A stretch of 64,000 bases of DNA from Microbacterium sp. VKM Ac-2870 (GTDB lineage Bacteria; Actinomycetota; Actinomycetes; Actinomycetales; Microbacteriaceae). The translations under genes were made by a program, and so were the position numbers. Below the pieces are notes generated by a model. It worked only from the letters and a program-made list of their open reading frames with translations, had not been told where the DNA came from and made no database searches. Below, piece after piece: positions 1 through 9,425 of the stretch (position 1 is its first letter; each line of letters begins with the position of its first letter). The stretch covers positions 434,001 to 498,000 of the forward strand of contig NZ_JADKSH010000002.1 in assembly GCF_015350795.1 (NCBI RefSeq), in the 5' to 3' direction.

Positions 1-959
1 TGACGGAGTCGATGGCGGATGTGGTCGCCCGAAGCTACCGCATCGGAATGTGGTACTGGGAGGTCGAGTCCTTCCCCGCGTCGAGCGATGGTGCCTACGC
101 CGTCGTCGACGAGGTCTGGGTGGCCACCGATTTCATCCGCGATGCCGTTGCTCAGCGAGCCCCGGTCCCCGTGCGCACCGTTATGCCGCCCCTCCCGCAG
201 AGGTCAGCGGGCGAGGCTGCCGACGTTCCCGCCCGCGTGGGGATTCCGGCGGGGAGACCATGGTTCTTCTTCGCCTTCGACTATCTGAGCACGATGGAAC
301 GAAAGAACCCGCTGGGTCTCATCGAGGCGTTCGCACGAGCCTTCCCCGCGAACCACGATGACGGTCCGATTCTCGTCATCAAGACGCTCAACGCCGATCT
401 GAGAGTGGCAGACGCCGAGCGTCTTCGTATCGTCGCTTCGGCGAGGACCGACGTCCTTATCATCGACGACTACCTGGAATCCGACGAGCTCACCGCACTC
501 ATGGCGAGATGCACGGCATACGTGTCACTCCATCGCGCGGAGGGGCTCGGTCTGACCATCGCCGAGGCTATGGCGTGGGGTCGACCGGTCGTGGTGAGCG
601 CATACTCGGGCAGCATGCAGTTCACCAATGAGCGCAATGCGTTCCTCGTCCCGTGCGCGAAGATCCCCATCCCGGTCGGCGCCGACCCCTACCCGGCGGG
701 AACTCCGTGGGCAGATCCCGACCTCGATGAAGCGGCCTCGGCATTGCGCCGGATCCTCGCCGATCCCGACACCGCGAGGGCCGTGGGACAACGCGCGGCA
801 GAAGATATCCGCGTTCTTCATTCCCCGGCCGCCTCGGGTGAACGCGTCCGCGAGGCACTCGAGGACGCGTGGCGCCGCCAGAGCGCGCTTCGCGTTCACA
901 CAGCGCTCAGCCGCGTGCGCTCACTCCCCAGAAGAGCCTGGTCTCGCCTGCACCGCTGA
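1..959 (+). CDS. GT-B glycosyltransferase, 5' truncated by window edge
   Basis: Retaining GT-B fold glycosyltransferase (GT4/GT1 superfamily), probably transferring a sugar onto a growing envelope glycan at the cytoplasmic membrane face. The frame is open to the left edge (first whole codon at base 3), and the visible protein begins inside an N-terminal Rossmann domain (DEVWVATDFIRDAV), so the true start lies outside; an ATG at base 12 exists but would give a headless protein. The C-terminal nucleotide-sugar domain is complete, with KNPLGLIEAF and the EGLGLTIAE segment that carries the E-x7-E motif. It ends 23 bases from the stop of the convergent next gene. Family assignment is firm; donor and acceptor are unknown. 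Confidence 0.85.
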   Translation, partial: TESMADVVARSYRIGMWYWEVESFPASSDGAYAVVDEVWVATDFIRDAVAQRAPVPVRTVMPPLPQRSAGEAADVPARVGIPAGRPWFFFAFDYLSTMERKNPLGLIEAFARAFPANHDDGPILVIKTLNADLRVADAERLRIVASARTDVLIIDDYLESDELTALMARCTAYVSLHRAEGLGLTIAEAMAWGRPVVVSAYSGSMQFTNERNAFLVPCAKIPIPVGADPYPAGTPWADPDLDEAASALRRILADPDTARAVGQRAAEDIRVLHSPAASGERVREALEDAWRRQSALRVHTALSRVRSLPRRAWSRLHR

Positions 960-982
960 CAACCCGGCGTGCCGATGCGGCG

Positions 983-2443
983 CTAGACGAGCGCTTCCCA
1001 CACGTCGCGCGCGTACTGATCCCAGCTGGTCTGCGGACGTGCACGGGCTTCGGCGCGCAGGCGGCCCAGAGTGTCCTCGTCGGTGAGCAACGTGCGCATG
1101 GCCGCGGTGAGATCGTCGTCGTCGCGGGGGTCGATGAGCAGAGCACCACCATGCTCGGCGATCTCCGCCGTGCTACCGAACTGCGACGTGATCACGGGCG
1201 TTCCCACCGCCAACGATTCGGCGACGGGCAGTCCGAAACCCTCGTTGAGCGACGGGAACACAGTGAACCGGGCGAGCCGGTAGGCGGCCCACAGCAGGGT
1301 GTCGTCGGCCTGCGACACGGATTCGACGGGGCGCCCTCGATCCTGCAGCTGCCGGATGCGATCGTGGTACTGCTCACTCCTCCACGAGCGGCTCCCGATG
1401 AAGCTGAGTGAGAAGACGTGGCCTTCTCGCCACAGGACCTCGGCAGCGTGGAGGATCGCCAGATGGTTTTTGCGCGGTTCGTGGCTTCCGACGACGATAA
1501 CGAGGGGCATCTGCCCGATTGTGAGCCTGTCTCGGGCTGCTGCGAACGCGTTCTCGTCGGACTCGCCCACCGATGCCGGCAGCAGCACGGGCACGATTTC
1601 TGGCCCCGTCAGACCGGCCGCGGGGAGCATCTTTCGCCAGCCGAGGTACTCCACCGCGGTGGCGCGAGAGATGGTCGATACCCGGTCGAAGAACTTGAGG
1701 GCTGCCATGTAGTGCGCGAAGACGCCGGTCATACCCGGCGACGACGTCTCACTCGACGTGATCGGGATCACGTCGTAGCACAGCGCCGCCGTGTGACATC
1801 CGCTGAAGCGGGCGAGCGCGCGCACTCGCTCCGCGCGCGGCGGCTCGGCCGAAACCTCGAGGAGGAGGTAGGTCGTACGCCAGGGGACGACGACGACGGC
1901 ATTCGCCGCCGGGTCCTCTTCGTCCCTGGCCCGCGCAACTCCCTGCTTCACGCGGGAGAGTTCGGCCGGCTGGAGCTCGCGCAATGACTGCCAGCCGGGC
2001 GTCCACCCGGCAAACCTCACGGTGTCATTGGCGATCCAGCGCTTGGCTACCTCGCGAACGACCCGTTGGATGCCGGTGGACACTGTCGATGTCGACGTAT
2101 CGGCGACGTCTACCAGGATCTTGTTGCGCTCGACGACTACTGTCCACTCCGCGCTTTCGGGAGTTGTCTCGTCTCGGATGGCGCGGAAGAGTGCTGTGGG
2201 ATCGAACTCCGAAGAGCGGGCGGTCTGCAGCACCAGTTCTTCGTTGGGGAACCGTCCCGTGAGCACCGCGAGCGCGAGCCATATCTCTTCGCGATCTCGT
2301 GCATTGACCAGTTCGCCGATCGCGGCTGCGAGGGAGCGCTTGTCGACGTCGGACGGACGGGGTCGCCCCAACGCGTCGGCAAGCGTCGACACGCGCGATA
2401 TCCACGCCGCGGTCGTCGTCGCGGGAACGCTACGACCGCTCAT
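983..2443 (-). CDS. GT4-type glycosyltransferase, tandem paralogue A (486 aa)
   Basis: Last gene of a three-gene minus-strand operon (FkbM methyltransferase, paralogue B, paralogue A). Its ATG at 2443 overlaps the TGA of paralogue B as ATGA, which decides the start against an upstream in-frame ATG at 2503. The C-terminal half is a GT-B donor domain (SHEPRKNH, EGFGLPVAE with E-x7-E, SFIGS). Residues from about 110 carry a TGIQRVVREV segment seen in some GT4 enzymes. The first 100 or so residues form a helical-looking region with GRFPNEELV that I do not recognise, shared with paralogue B. It probably adds a sugar to the envelope polysaccharide; specificity is unknown. Confidence 0.88.
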   Translation of the reverse strand: MSGRSVPATTTAAWISRVSTLADALGRPRPSDVDKRSLAAAIGELVNARDREEIWLALAVLTGRFPNEELVLQTARSSEFDPTALFRAIRDETTPESAEWTVVVERNKILVDVADTSTSTVSTGIQRVVREVAKRWIANDTVRFAGWTPGWQSLRELQPAELSRVKQGVARARDEEDPAANAVVVVPWRTTYLLLEVSAEPPRAERVRALARFSGCHTAALCYDVIPITSSETSSPGMTGVFAHYMAALKFFDRVSTISRATAVEYLGWRKMLPAAGLTGPEIVPVLLPASVGESDENAFAAARDRLTIGQMPLVIVVGSHEPRKNHLAILHAAEVLWREGHVFSLSFIGSRSWRSEQYHDRIRQLQDRGRPVESVSQADDTLLWAAYRLARFTVFPSLNEGFGLPVAESLAVGTPVITSQFGSTAEIAEHGGALLIDPRDDDDLTAAMRTLLTDEDTLGRLRAEARARPQTSWDQYARDVWEALV

Positions 2444-3942
2444 GCCGATACCTCGACATCCGCGACCAGGAAGTCCCACAGTTGCGCCGCGTACTGATCC
2501 CACGAGCCCAGAGGACGTTCCCGTGCTTCTTGCGCGAGAGAGCGCCGCAGATCGTCGTCCGAGACCAGACGCCGCAGAGCCTCCACTATCGTCTCCTCGT
2601 CCCGTGGGTTGGCGAGCAGACAGCCGCCGTCGCGGGCGATCTCCTCCTGGCTACCGTATGAAGCGGTGAGCACCGGAGTGCCGACCGCGAGCGCTTCGAC
2701 GACGGGGAGCCCGTAGCCTTCGTGAAGCGAGACGAAGACGACGGCATCTGCGTCGGCGAGCTCGTTCCACAACTGCTCCTCTGTCACACGTCCGAGATCG
2801 ACGAGCGGCCGACCGCGCTCCTTGATGCGGGCGAGTGTTTCGTGGAGGTGGCGATCTGTCCATCCGTTACCTCCAACGAAGCGCAGTTCGAAGTCCAGCC
2901 CCTCGCTCCACAGGCGTTCTGCGGCGTAGAGCACGGCGTCGTGGTTCTTGTGCGGTTCGCGTGTGCCGGATACGACGATGTGCGGGCGGGTACGGCCAGT
3001 GCGCTCGGCTGGTGTGAACCAGTTCGGCGGCGTGATGGCGGGAATCGAGATCTCCTCGACATCCGGCCCCCGCAATCCTTGGGCGGCCAGAGCACTGGCG
3101 AAGCCCGCGAACTCGGCGGTTGCGGAACTCGAGATTCCCGCGACCCGCCGCGCGCTTTTCAGCGGCACGAGCCACTCTCCCGCCGCTGCCGAGTCGTGCA
3201 GCGGCCTCGTCTCGGCACTCGTGATCGGGATCAGGTCGTAGCCGATCGCGGTGAGCAGATTGCCGGAGCATTGTGCGATTGCGGTGAGGACCTCAGCCGG
3301 TCCCCCCATCGGCACATCGGGCAGAACGACGACCGTATTCCACGGCACGATCAGCTCCTGCTCGTACGGGGCGTCGTCGACCCCGACGATGAAGTCCGCG
3401 CCGAAGCGGGTGACCCGCCCGATCTCGCGCGGGGCTGCGGAGCGCATGACCTGTTGCCTGTCGTCCCAGATCGCCAACTCGACCGTGTGATCGTGAGCCC
3501 ACCGTGACACTGTTTCGCGAACGACGCGGTGGATTCCGGACTGGTAGTCCGTTCGACCCGACGTGTCGACGTCGATCACAGGACAGGTGACGACTCGCAT
3601 GGGAAGATCGATCCGGCTCTGGCTCGCGGTCTCGGTCGCAAGGGTGAGCACGATGCGCTCCACCTCTTCGATCGGGTCGAGCTGCAACGACCGGCGCACC
3701 CGCTGCACCATGTCTACGGTGGGGAATCGGCCGCCGACCGCCGTGAGAATCAGCCACATCGCCGGTTGGCTTGCCGCGTCGCGCGCGTGCTCCAGCAGTC
3801 TGGGCAAGAGGGTCGCGGTCGCAAGACCGGGGGAGTCTGCCCCCATGGCCGGCACCGCGGGCAACAGCACAGCGGATGCCGCCGCGACGCGCTGATCCAC
3901 CGCGACAAGAAGGCGTTCTGCCGCGGACGGTCTCGACGTCAA
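2440..3942 (-). CDS. GT4-type glycosyltransferase, tandem paralogue B (500 aa)
   Basis: Full-length paralogue of the downstream gene: matching blocks include GRFPTVDMV near residue 75, SGIHRVVRETVSRW near 145, GYDLIPITSAET, REPHKNH, EGYGLPVVE (E-x7-E), GGCLLANPRD and the C-terminal GSWDQYA. I place the start at a TTG (3942) that overlaps the FkbM stop as TTGA; the open frame continues upstream to an ATG at 4098, but that would run 160 bases into the methyltransferase. The TTG start is therefore an inference from operon spacing. The cytoplasmic GT-B fold suggests sugar transfer from a nucleotide sugar to a lipid-linked glycan; the exact linkage is unknown. Confidence 0.85.
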   Translation of the reverse strand: MTSRPSAAERLLVAVDQRVAAASAVLLPAVPAMGADSPGLATATLLPRLLEHARDAASQPAMWLILTAVGGRFPTVDMVQRVRRSLQLDPIEEVERIVLTLATETASQSRIDLPMRVVTCPVIDVDTSGRTDYQSGIHRVVRETVSRWAHDHTVELAIWDDRQQVMRSAAPREIGRVTRFGADFIVGVDDAPYEQELIVPWNTVVVLPDVPMGGPAEVLTAIAQCSGNLLTAIGYDLIPITSAETRPLHDSAAAGEWLVPLKSARRVAGISSSATAEFAGFASALAAQGLRGPDVEEISIPAITPPNWFTPAERTGRTRPHIVVSGTREPHKNHDAVLYAAERLWSEGLDFELRFVGGNGWTDRHLHETLARIKERGRPLVDLGRVTEEQLWNELADADAVVFVSLHEGYGLPVVEALAVGTPVLTASYGSQEEIARDGGCLLANPRDEETIVEALRRLVSDDDLRRSLAQEARERPLGSWDQYAAQLWDFLVADVEVSA

Positions 3943-4871
3943 AGCACGCGGCCGATCACTCGGCGCGCCGAGCGCAGGGGTTCGGTGACACGCCACGACA
4001 GGCTTTCCTGAATGGCTTTGAGTTCGCGGGCGAGGCCTTCGCTGTCGGTCGAGGACACGGTGATCTCCGCCCATTCGACGAGCGCGCGATGGCGCCACTG
4101 AATGGTCTGCCGCTCGGCATCGTGAAGCTGCTCTCGCAGCGCGGCGATCTCGTCGAGGAGTTGCACCTGTGCCAGGGGGACGTAGTCGTCGAAAACGCCG
4201 GCCGGATACGACAGCGACGCTTCGAGGGCCTCGCGATGCTCACGGGCGACGTAGAACCTCGACAGCCCGTCGAAGAGGCAGAGAGAGTAGCCCGCATCGA
4301 TCACCGACTGCTCCCATGCCTGGTGCGAAGGGATCGTCGAGTTGGGCCTGGTCGCTTCGACGACGAGCACCCACGGTCTCCAACGCTGAAGATCGAGCCC
4401 CTCGATCGCCCGCTCCTCGGCACCCTCGAGATCGATCACCATGAAGTGGATCTCGTGGACCTCGTCGCCGGCATCCTCGAGTATCCGCGTCAGTGTTGAT
4501 GCGTCGACCTCTACGTCTTCGACGACGCGCCCTTCCTTGCGGTTGCGTTCGTCGACGTCGCTGTCGAGCGTCGACAGGCCGGTTCCCGGAACGGAGTGAA
4601 GGGTGACCGATACGTCGTCGGCTTCGGCGGCGGCGGCCTCGACCTGGATGTCTCGCGGCCTCTCGCTGCGATGCAGCTCGATCAGGCTGGCGACCGGCTC
4701 GACGGTGATGCCTTTCCAACCGCGTTCGTAGAACGCGCGCGAAATCGAGTCGACGCGGGGGTGGTTCGCGCCCACGTCGACGTAACGTCCGTCCTTGACA
4801 TGGCCCAGGGCTCGCCAGAGCACGACGTCTTCCGCATTCTGCGCGTATGAGACAAACTGACCGTCGGACAT
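3939..4871 (-). CDS. FkbM-family SAM-dependent methyltransferase
   Basis: A 310-residue protein whose first 200 residues match FkbM methyltransferases: the SAM-binding glycine motif YVDVGANHP near residue 30, a following acidic VEP, and FMVIDLEGAE near 145. FkbM enzymes in polysaccharide loci usually O-methylate sugars, and that is the likely role here. The last 80 residues (after DDYVPLAQVQLL) look like an amphipathic helix or short coiled coil and lie outside the family domain. It heads the operon with the two paralogous glycosyltransferases, its TGA overlapping the next start, which suggests coupled translation and a methylated sugar in the same glycan. A TAAGAT -10 lies seven bases before the ATG. 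Confidence 0.85.
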   Translation of the reverse strand: MSDGQFVSYAQNAEDVVLWRALGHVKDGRYVDVGANHPRVDSISRAFYERGWKGITVEPVASLIELHRSERPRDIQVEAAAAEADDVSVTLHSVPGTGLSTLDSDVDERNRKEGRVVEDVEVDASTLTRILEDAGDEVHEIHFMVIDLEGAEERAIEGLDLQRWRPWVLVVEATRPNSTIPSHQAWEQSVIDAGYSLCLFDGLSRFYVAREHREALEASLSYPAGVFDDYVPLAQVQLLDEIAALREQLHDAERQTIQWRHRALVEWAEITVSSTDSEGLARELKAIQESLSWRVTEPLRSARRVIGRVL

Positions 4872-4878
4872 GACCTCG

Positions 4879-4884
4879 ATCTTA
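4879..4884 (-). promoter_or_regulatory. -10 element (TAAGAT) of the FkbM-glycosyltransferase operon
   Basis: TAAGAT on the minus strand lies seven bases upstream of the ATG at 4871, implying a leaderless or nearly leaderless transcript. No convincing -35 is seen. Confidence 0.45.
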
Positions 4885-4984
4885 TCCGCCGCGGTTGTGA
4901 GCTCTGACGGTGCGCGGTCGCACCGGGTGGTCCTCTCCTTGTCGTGAGAGACCTCGCGCGCACGCGCTCCGTAGATGACCTCGG

Positions 4985-5995
<1,011 letters not shown>

Positions 5996-7417
5996 GTGGT
6001 CGAGTTCAGCAAGGCTCTTTCCGCGACACCGACGCCCATTCCCGGCCTCATGGTGTGGGATCTGCCTGTTCACGGCGACGCACGGGGCTGGTTCAAGGAG
6101 AACTGGCAGCGCGAGAAGATGACGGCGCTGGGTTTGCCCGACTTCGGCCCGGTCCAGAACAACGTCTCGTTCAACGACGAGGTGGGAACGACCCGCGGCA
6201 TCCATGCGGAGCCCTGGGACAAGTACGTCTCGGTCGCGACCGGACGGATCTTCGGAGCCTGGGTCGATTTGCGCGAAGGGCCCAGTTTCGGGGCCGTGTT
6301 CACGACGCAGATCGACCCGTCCCGCGCGATCTTCGTGCCTCGAGGCGTGGGCAACGCCTACCAGACCCTCGAAGCCGATACGGCCTACACCTATCTCGTC
6401 AACGACCATTGGTCTGCGGACGCGGAGTACACCTTTCTGAATCTGGCAGACGAGACCGTCGCGATCGAATGGCCCATTCCCTTGGATCGCGTGGAGATCT
6501 CGGCGAAGGATCTCGCACATCCGCGGCTGGCAGACGTCTCGCCGATGACGCCACGGAAGACGCTGGTGCTGGGCGCCAACGGCCAGCTGGGACGTGCGCT
6601 TCGCGCCGAGTACGCCGACGTCGCACACGTTGAGTTTGCGTCGCGCGGGGAACTCGATCTCACCTCGGACCGCTTGGATTCCGCGCGTCGGTGGCGCGAC
6701 TACGACACGATCATCAACGCTGCGGCGTACACGGCCGTCGATGCGGCGGAGGCGTCGCCGGGGCGCGAAGCCGCGTGGCGGGTCAACGTCGTCGCCGTGG
6801 CCGCTCTCGCACGGGTCGCTGCAGCGAACGATCTCACTCTGGTCCACGTATCGAGCGACTACGTCTTCGATGGGCAGTCCGATCTGCCGCACCCTGAGGA
6901 CGAGCCGCTATCGCCCCTCGGTGTCTACGGTCAGACGAAGGCGGCGGGAGACACCGTCGTTGCGACGGTTCCGCGCCACTTCATCGTGCGGACGTCGTGG
7001 GTCATCGGCGAAGGAAAGAACTTCGTCGCCACGATGGCCTCGCTCGCCGAACGTGGCGTCGATCCGAGTGTGGTCGCCGACCAGACCGGGCGACTCACGT
7101 TTGCGAGCGACATCGCCCGCGGCATCCGCCATCTTCTGTCTTCCGGCGCGGCACCCGGGGTGTACAACCTGACCGGTTCGGGAGAGCCGCTGTCGTGGGC
7201 GGAGATCGCGCGTCGGGTCTTCGTCCTGACGGGCAACGACCCCAGTCGCGTTCACGGAGTGGCCACGCAGGAGTACTTCGCGACAGCTGACGGGCCGGTG
7301 GCGCCTCGCCCCGGCAACAGCGTGCTCGACCTCGCCAAGATCGAGGCATCCGGATTCGTCCCGAGCGATCACCTGGCCGCACTGGAGGATACACTTCTCG
7401 CCCGACGCGCGGAGTGA
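5996..7417 (+). CDS. rmlCD: Fused dTDP-4-keto-rhamnose 3,5-epimerase / reductase (RmlC-RmlD)
   Basis: A single 473-residue protein that performs the last two steps to dTDP-L-rhamnose. Residues 1 to about 180 are an RmlC cupin: TRGIHAEPWDKY holds the presumed catalytic His, followed by GRIFGAWVDLR and FVPRGVGNAYQTLE. Residues about 185-473 are an RmlD short-chain reductase: GANGQLGRAL for NADPH binding, SSDYVFDG, and YGQTK as the Tyr-x3-Lys pair. The GTG start abuts the rmlB TAG and is preceded by GAAGGG about seven bases away. Such fusions are known in actinobacteria. There is no stop or frameshift at the join, so this is one enzyme with two activities. Confidence 0.93.
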   Translation: MVEFSKALSATPTPIPGLMVWDLPVHGDARGWFKENWQREKMTALGLPDFGPVQNNVSFNDEVGTTRGIHAEPWDKYVSVATGRIFGAWVDLREGPSFGAVFTTQIDPSRAIFVPRGVGNAYQTLEADTAYTYLVNDHWSADAEYTFLNLADETVAIEWPIPLDRVEISAKDLAHPRLADVSPMTPRKTLVLGANGQLGRALRAEYADVAHVEFASRGELDLTSDRLDSARRWRDYDTIINAAAYTAVDAAEASPGREAAWRVNVVAVAALARVAAANDLTLVHVSSDYVFDGQSDLPHPEDEPLSPLGVYGQTKAAGDTVVATVPRHFIVRTSWVIGEGKNFVATMASLAERGVDPSVVADQTGRLTFASDIARGIRHLLSSGAAPGVYNLTGSGEPLSWAEIARRVFVLTGNDPSRVHGVATQEYFATADGPVAPRPGNSVLDLAKIEASGFVPSDHLAALEDTLLARRAE

Positions 7418-7467
7418 CGGAGACCGGGCCGTGCCGGCCGCCCACGGGGCGCTCAGCCCGCCACGGC

Positions 7468-7473
7468 TAGGAT
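7468..7473 (+). promoter_or_regulatory. Possible -10 element (TAGGAT) upstream of gmd
   Basis: TAGGAT lies in the 89-base gap after the RmlCD gene and would give a leader of about 27 bases containing a CGGAGA ribosome-binding site eight bases before the gmd ATG. It suggests gmd-rmd can be transcribed separately from rmlB-rmlCD. Confidence 0.35.
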
Positions 7474-7506
7474 TATTCCTGCAGATTCGAGTTCGGAGAC
7501 ATACCC

Positions 7507-8511
7507 ATGGCACAGACACCTCGCGCGCTGATCACCGGCATCACGGGACAGGACGGCGGGCACCTTGCGCAGCTGCTCCACGACAAGGGATACGAGGTCT
7601 TCGGACTCATCCGTGGACAGCACAACCCGCGACGGGCAGAGGTCGAGGCCGAAATGCCCTTTGTCCAGCTCATCGAGGGTGATCTCACCGACCCGACCTC
7701 GCTCGTGCGCGCTGTTGAGGTCAGTGACGCCGGCGAGCTCTACAACCTGGCTGCCGTCAGCCACGTCGGCTACTCGTTCAAGAATCCGTCCCTGACCGCC
7801 GATGTGACGGCGAAGGGTGTGCTCAACGTGCTGGAAGCGGTGCGTGTCACCGGTCGCGCACAATCGACGCGCGTCTACCAGGCATCCACCTCCGAGATGT
7901 TCGGTGGTCTGGACTACAACCGTCCCGGTGCGGGCTACAACGAGAACTCGCTCTTTCACCCGCGCAGCCCCTACGGCGTTGCGAAGCTCTACGGCCATTG
8001 GATAGCGAAGAACTATCGCGAGAGCTACGACATGTTCGTCTCGTGCGGCATCCTCTTCAACCACGAAGGCGAGCGTCGAGGAGTCGAGTTCGTCACCCGC
8101 AAGATCACGCACGCCGTGGCGCGCATCAAGCTGGGCCTGCAGACGCACATCGAGCTCGGAGACTTGTGGCCCAAGCGCGACTGGGGATACGCCGGTGACT
8201 TCGTCGAGGGAATGTGGCGGATGCTGCAGCACAGTGAGCCGGACGACTTCGTGCTCGCCACCGGAGAGACGCACTCGATCGAGGAATTCCTGACGCTCGC
8301 CTTCGCCGAGATCGGCATCGACGACTGGCGTCCGTACGTCACGCAGAATCCGGCCTTCATGCGTCCGGCGGAGGTCGACATCCTCCTCGGCGACCCGTCC
8401 AAGGCGGAGCGGGTGCTCGGATGGGAGCGCAAGGTCGACTTCCCGGGCCTCGTGGCTCGGATGGTCGCACACGACCTGACCCTCGCCGAAGCGCAACGAC
8501 CGTCGGCATGA
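7507..8511 (+). CDS. gmd: GDP-mannose 4,6-dehydratase
   Basis: Converts GDP-D-mannose to GDP-4-keto-6-deoxy-D-mannose, the branch point for GDP-D-rhamnose, GDP-6-deoxy-D-talose or GDP-L-fucose. The family fingerprint is clear over all 334 residues: GITGQDGGHLAQLL at the N-terminus for NADP binding, YNLAAVSHVGYSF, the catalytic region STSEMFG, PYGVAK as the Tyr-x3-Lys pair, and the C-terminal VDILLGDPSKA. Its TGA overlaps the next ATG, so it is translated together with the reductase that uses its product. ManA further down the window can supply mannose-6-phosphate for this pathway. Confidence 0.95.
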   Translation: MAQTPRALITGITGQDGGHLAQLLHDKGYEVFGLIRGQHNPRRAEVEAEMPFVQLIEGDLTDPTSLVRAVEVSDAGELYNLAAVSHVGYSFKNPSLTADVTAKGVLNVLEAVRVTGRAQSTRVYQASTSEMFGGLDYNRPGAGYNENSLFHPRSPYGVAKLYGHWIAKNYRESYDMFVSCGILFNHEGERRGVEFVTRKITHAVARIKLGLQTHIELGDLWPKRDWGYAGDFVEGMWRMLQHSEPDDFVLATGETHSIEEFLTLAFAEIGIDDWRPYVTQNPAFMRPAEVDILLGDPSKAERVLGWERKVDFPGLVARMVAHDLTLAEAQRPSA

Positions 8512-9425
8512 CGCGCCGCCTGGTCGTCACCGGGGTCGATGGGTTCGTCGGGAGACATCTCGCCCGCGTCGCCGCTCAGTCTGGATTCGAGGTCTTCGGT
8601 ATTTCGCGCAACGCGCAGCCGGATGCCGAGGCACTCGCGAGTTTGACGGGCTATGCATCCGCGGATCTGCGTCGGGGGTGGCCGGTCGGCGTTCCGCTCG
8701 ACGCCGACGTGGTGCATCTTGCCGGGCTCGCGGCCGTCGGGCCATCGTTCGATAGCCCACAGGAGTACATCGACGGCAACAGCGCCATGGTGACGAGCAT
8801 GTGCGAGGCTCTCCTGTCGGCCGGGTTCACGGGGCGCGTTGTCGGTGTATCGACGGGGGCCGTCTACGCCCAGGAGGAAGAGGTCGCCCGGATCGAGACC
8901 GATCCGGTCGCCTACACATCACCGTACGTCGTGAGCAAGGTCCTCACGGAGAATCAACTCGCCTACTATGCGCGCCGTGGCCTGCGCACCGTCGTGGCGC
9001 GCCCGTTCAACCACATCGGCCCGAACCAGGGGCCGGGGTTTCTGCTGCCCGATCTGTTGCGGCAGCACCTCGCGTCGGCTCCCGAGCGACCTCTGCGCGT
9101 AGGCAACCTCGACACGCGTCGGGATTACACCGATGTCCGCGACGTCGCGAGGGCATATCTCGCGCTCGCGACCGCGCCCCGACTCGCACACGATGTGTAC
9201 AACGTCGCGTCAGGAACGGCTCGCTCCGGACGCGAGATCCTTGAGGCTCTGTACGAGGCGCTCGGACAGCCGGTCCCTCCTCTGGAGGTGGACGATTCGC
9301 GAATCCGGGTCACCGACCCCGCGCTGATCGTGGGCAACTCTTCGCGCCTTCGGTCCGACACGGGCTGGTTTCCGGCAGTGTCCTTCCGGTCGACGATCGC
9401 CGATACCGTCGCCGCGGGACTCTGA
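8508..9425 (+). CDS. rmd: GDP-6-deoxy-D-mannose reductase-like SDR
   Basis: A 305-residue NAD(P)-dependent extended SDR starting at the ATGA overlap with gmd. It shows TGVDGFVGRHLA for cofactor binding, STGAVYA, SPYVVSK (Tyr-x3-Lys) and RPFNHIGPNQGPGF, a block typical of Rmd enzymes that reduce GDP-4-keto-6-deoxymannose to GDP-D-rhamnose. The gene neighbour strongly supports that substrate. The alternative product GDP-6-deoxy-D-talose (Tld-type reductase) or a fucose-type reaction cannot be excluded from sequence alone; the absence of an Fcl-type epimerase signature makes fucose less likely. Confidence 0.8.
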   Translation: MTRRLVVTGVDGFVGRHLARVAAQSGFEVFGISRNAQPDAEALASLTGYASADLRRGWPVGVPLDADVVHLAGLAAVGPSFDSPQEYIDGNSAMVTSMCEALLSAGFTGRVVGVSTGAVYAQEEEVARIETDPVAYTSPYVVSKVLTENQLAYYARRGLRTVVARPFNHIGPNQGPGFLLPDLLRQHLASAPERPLRVGNLDTRRDYTDVRDVARAYLALATAPRLAHDVYNVASGTARSGREILEALYEALGQPVPPLEVDDSRIRVTDPALIVGNSSRLRSDTGWFPAVSFRSTIADTVAAGL

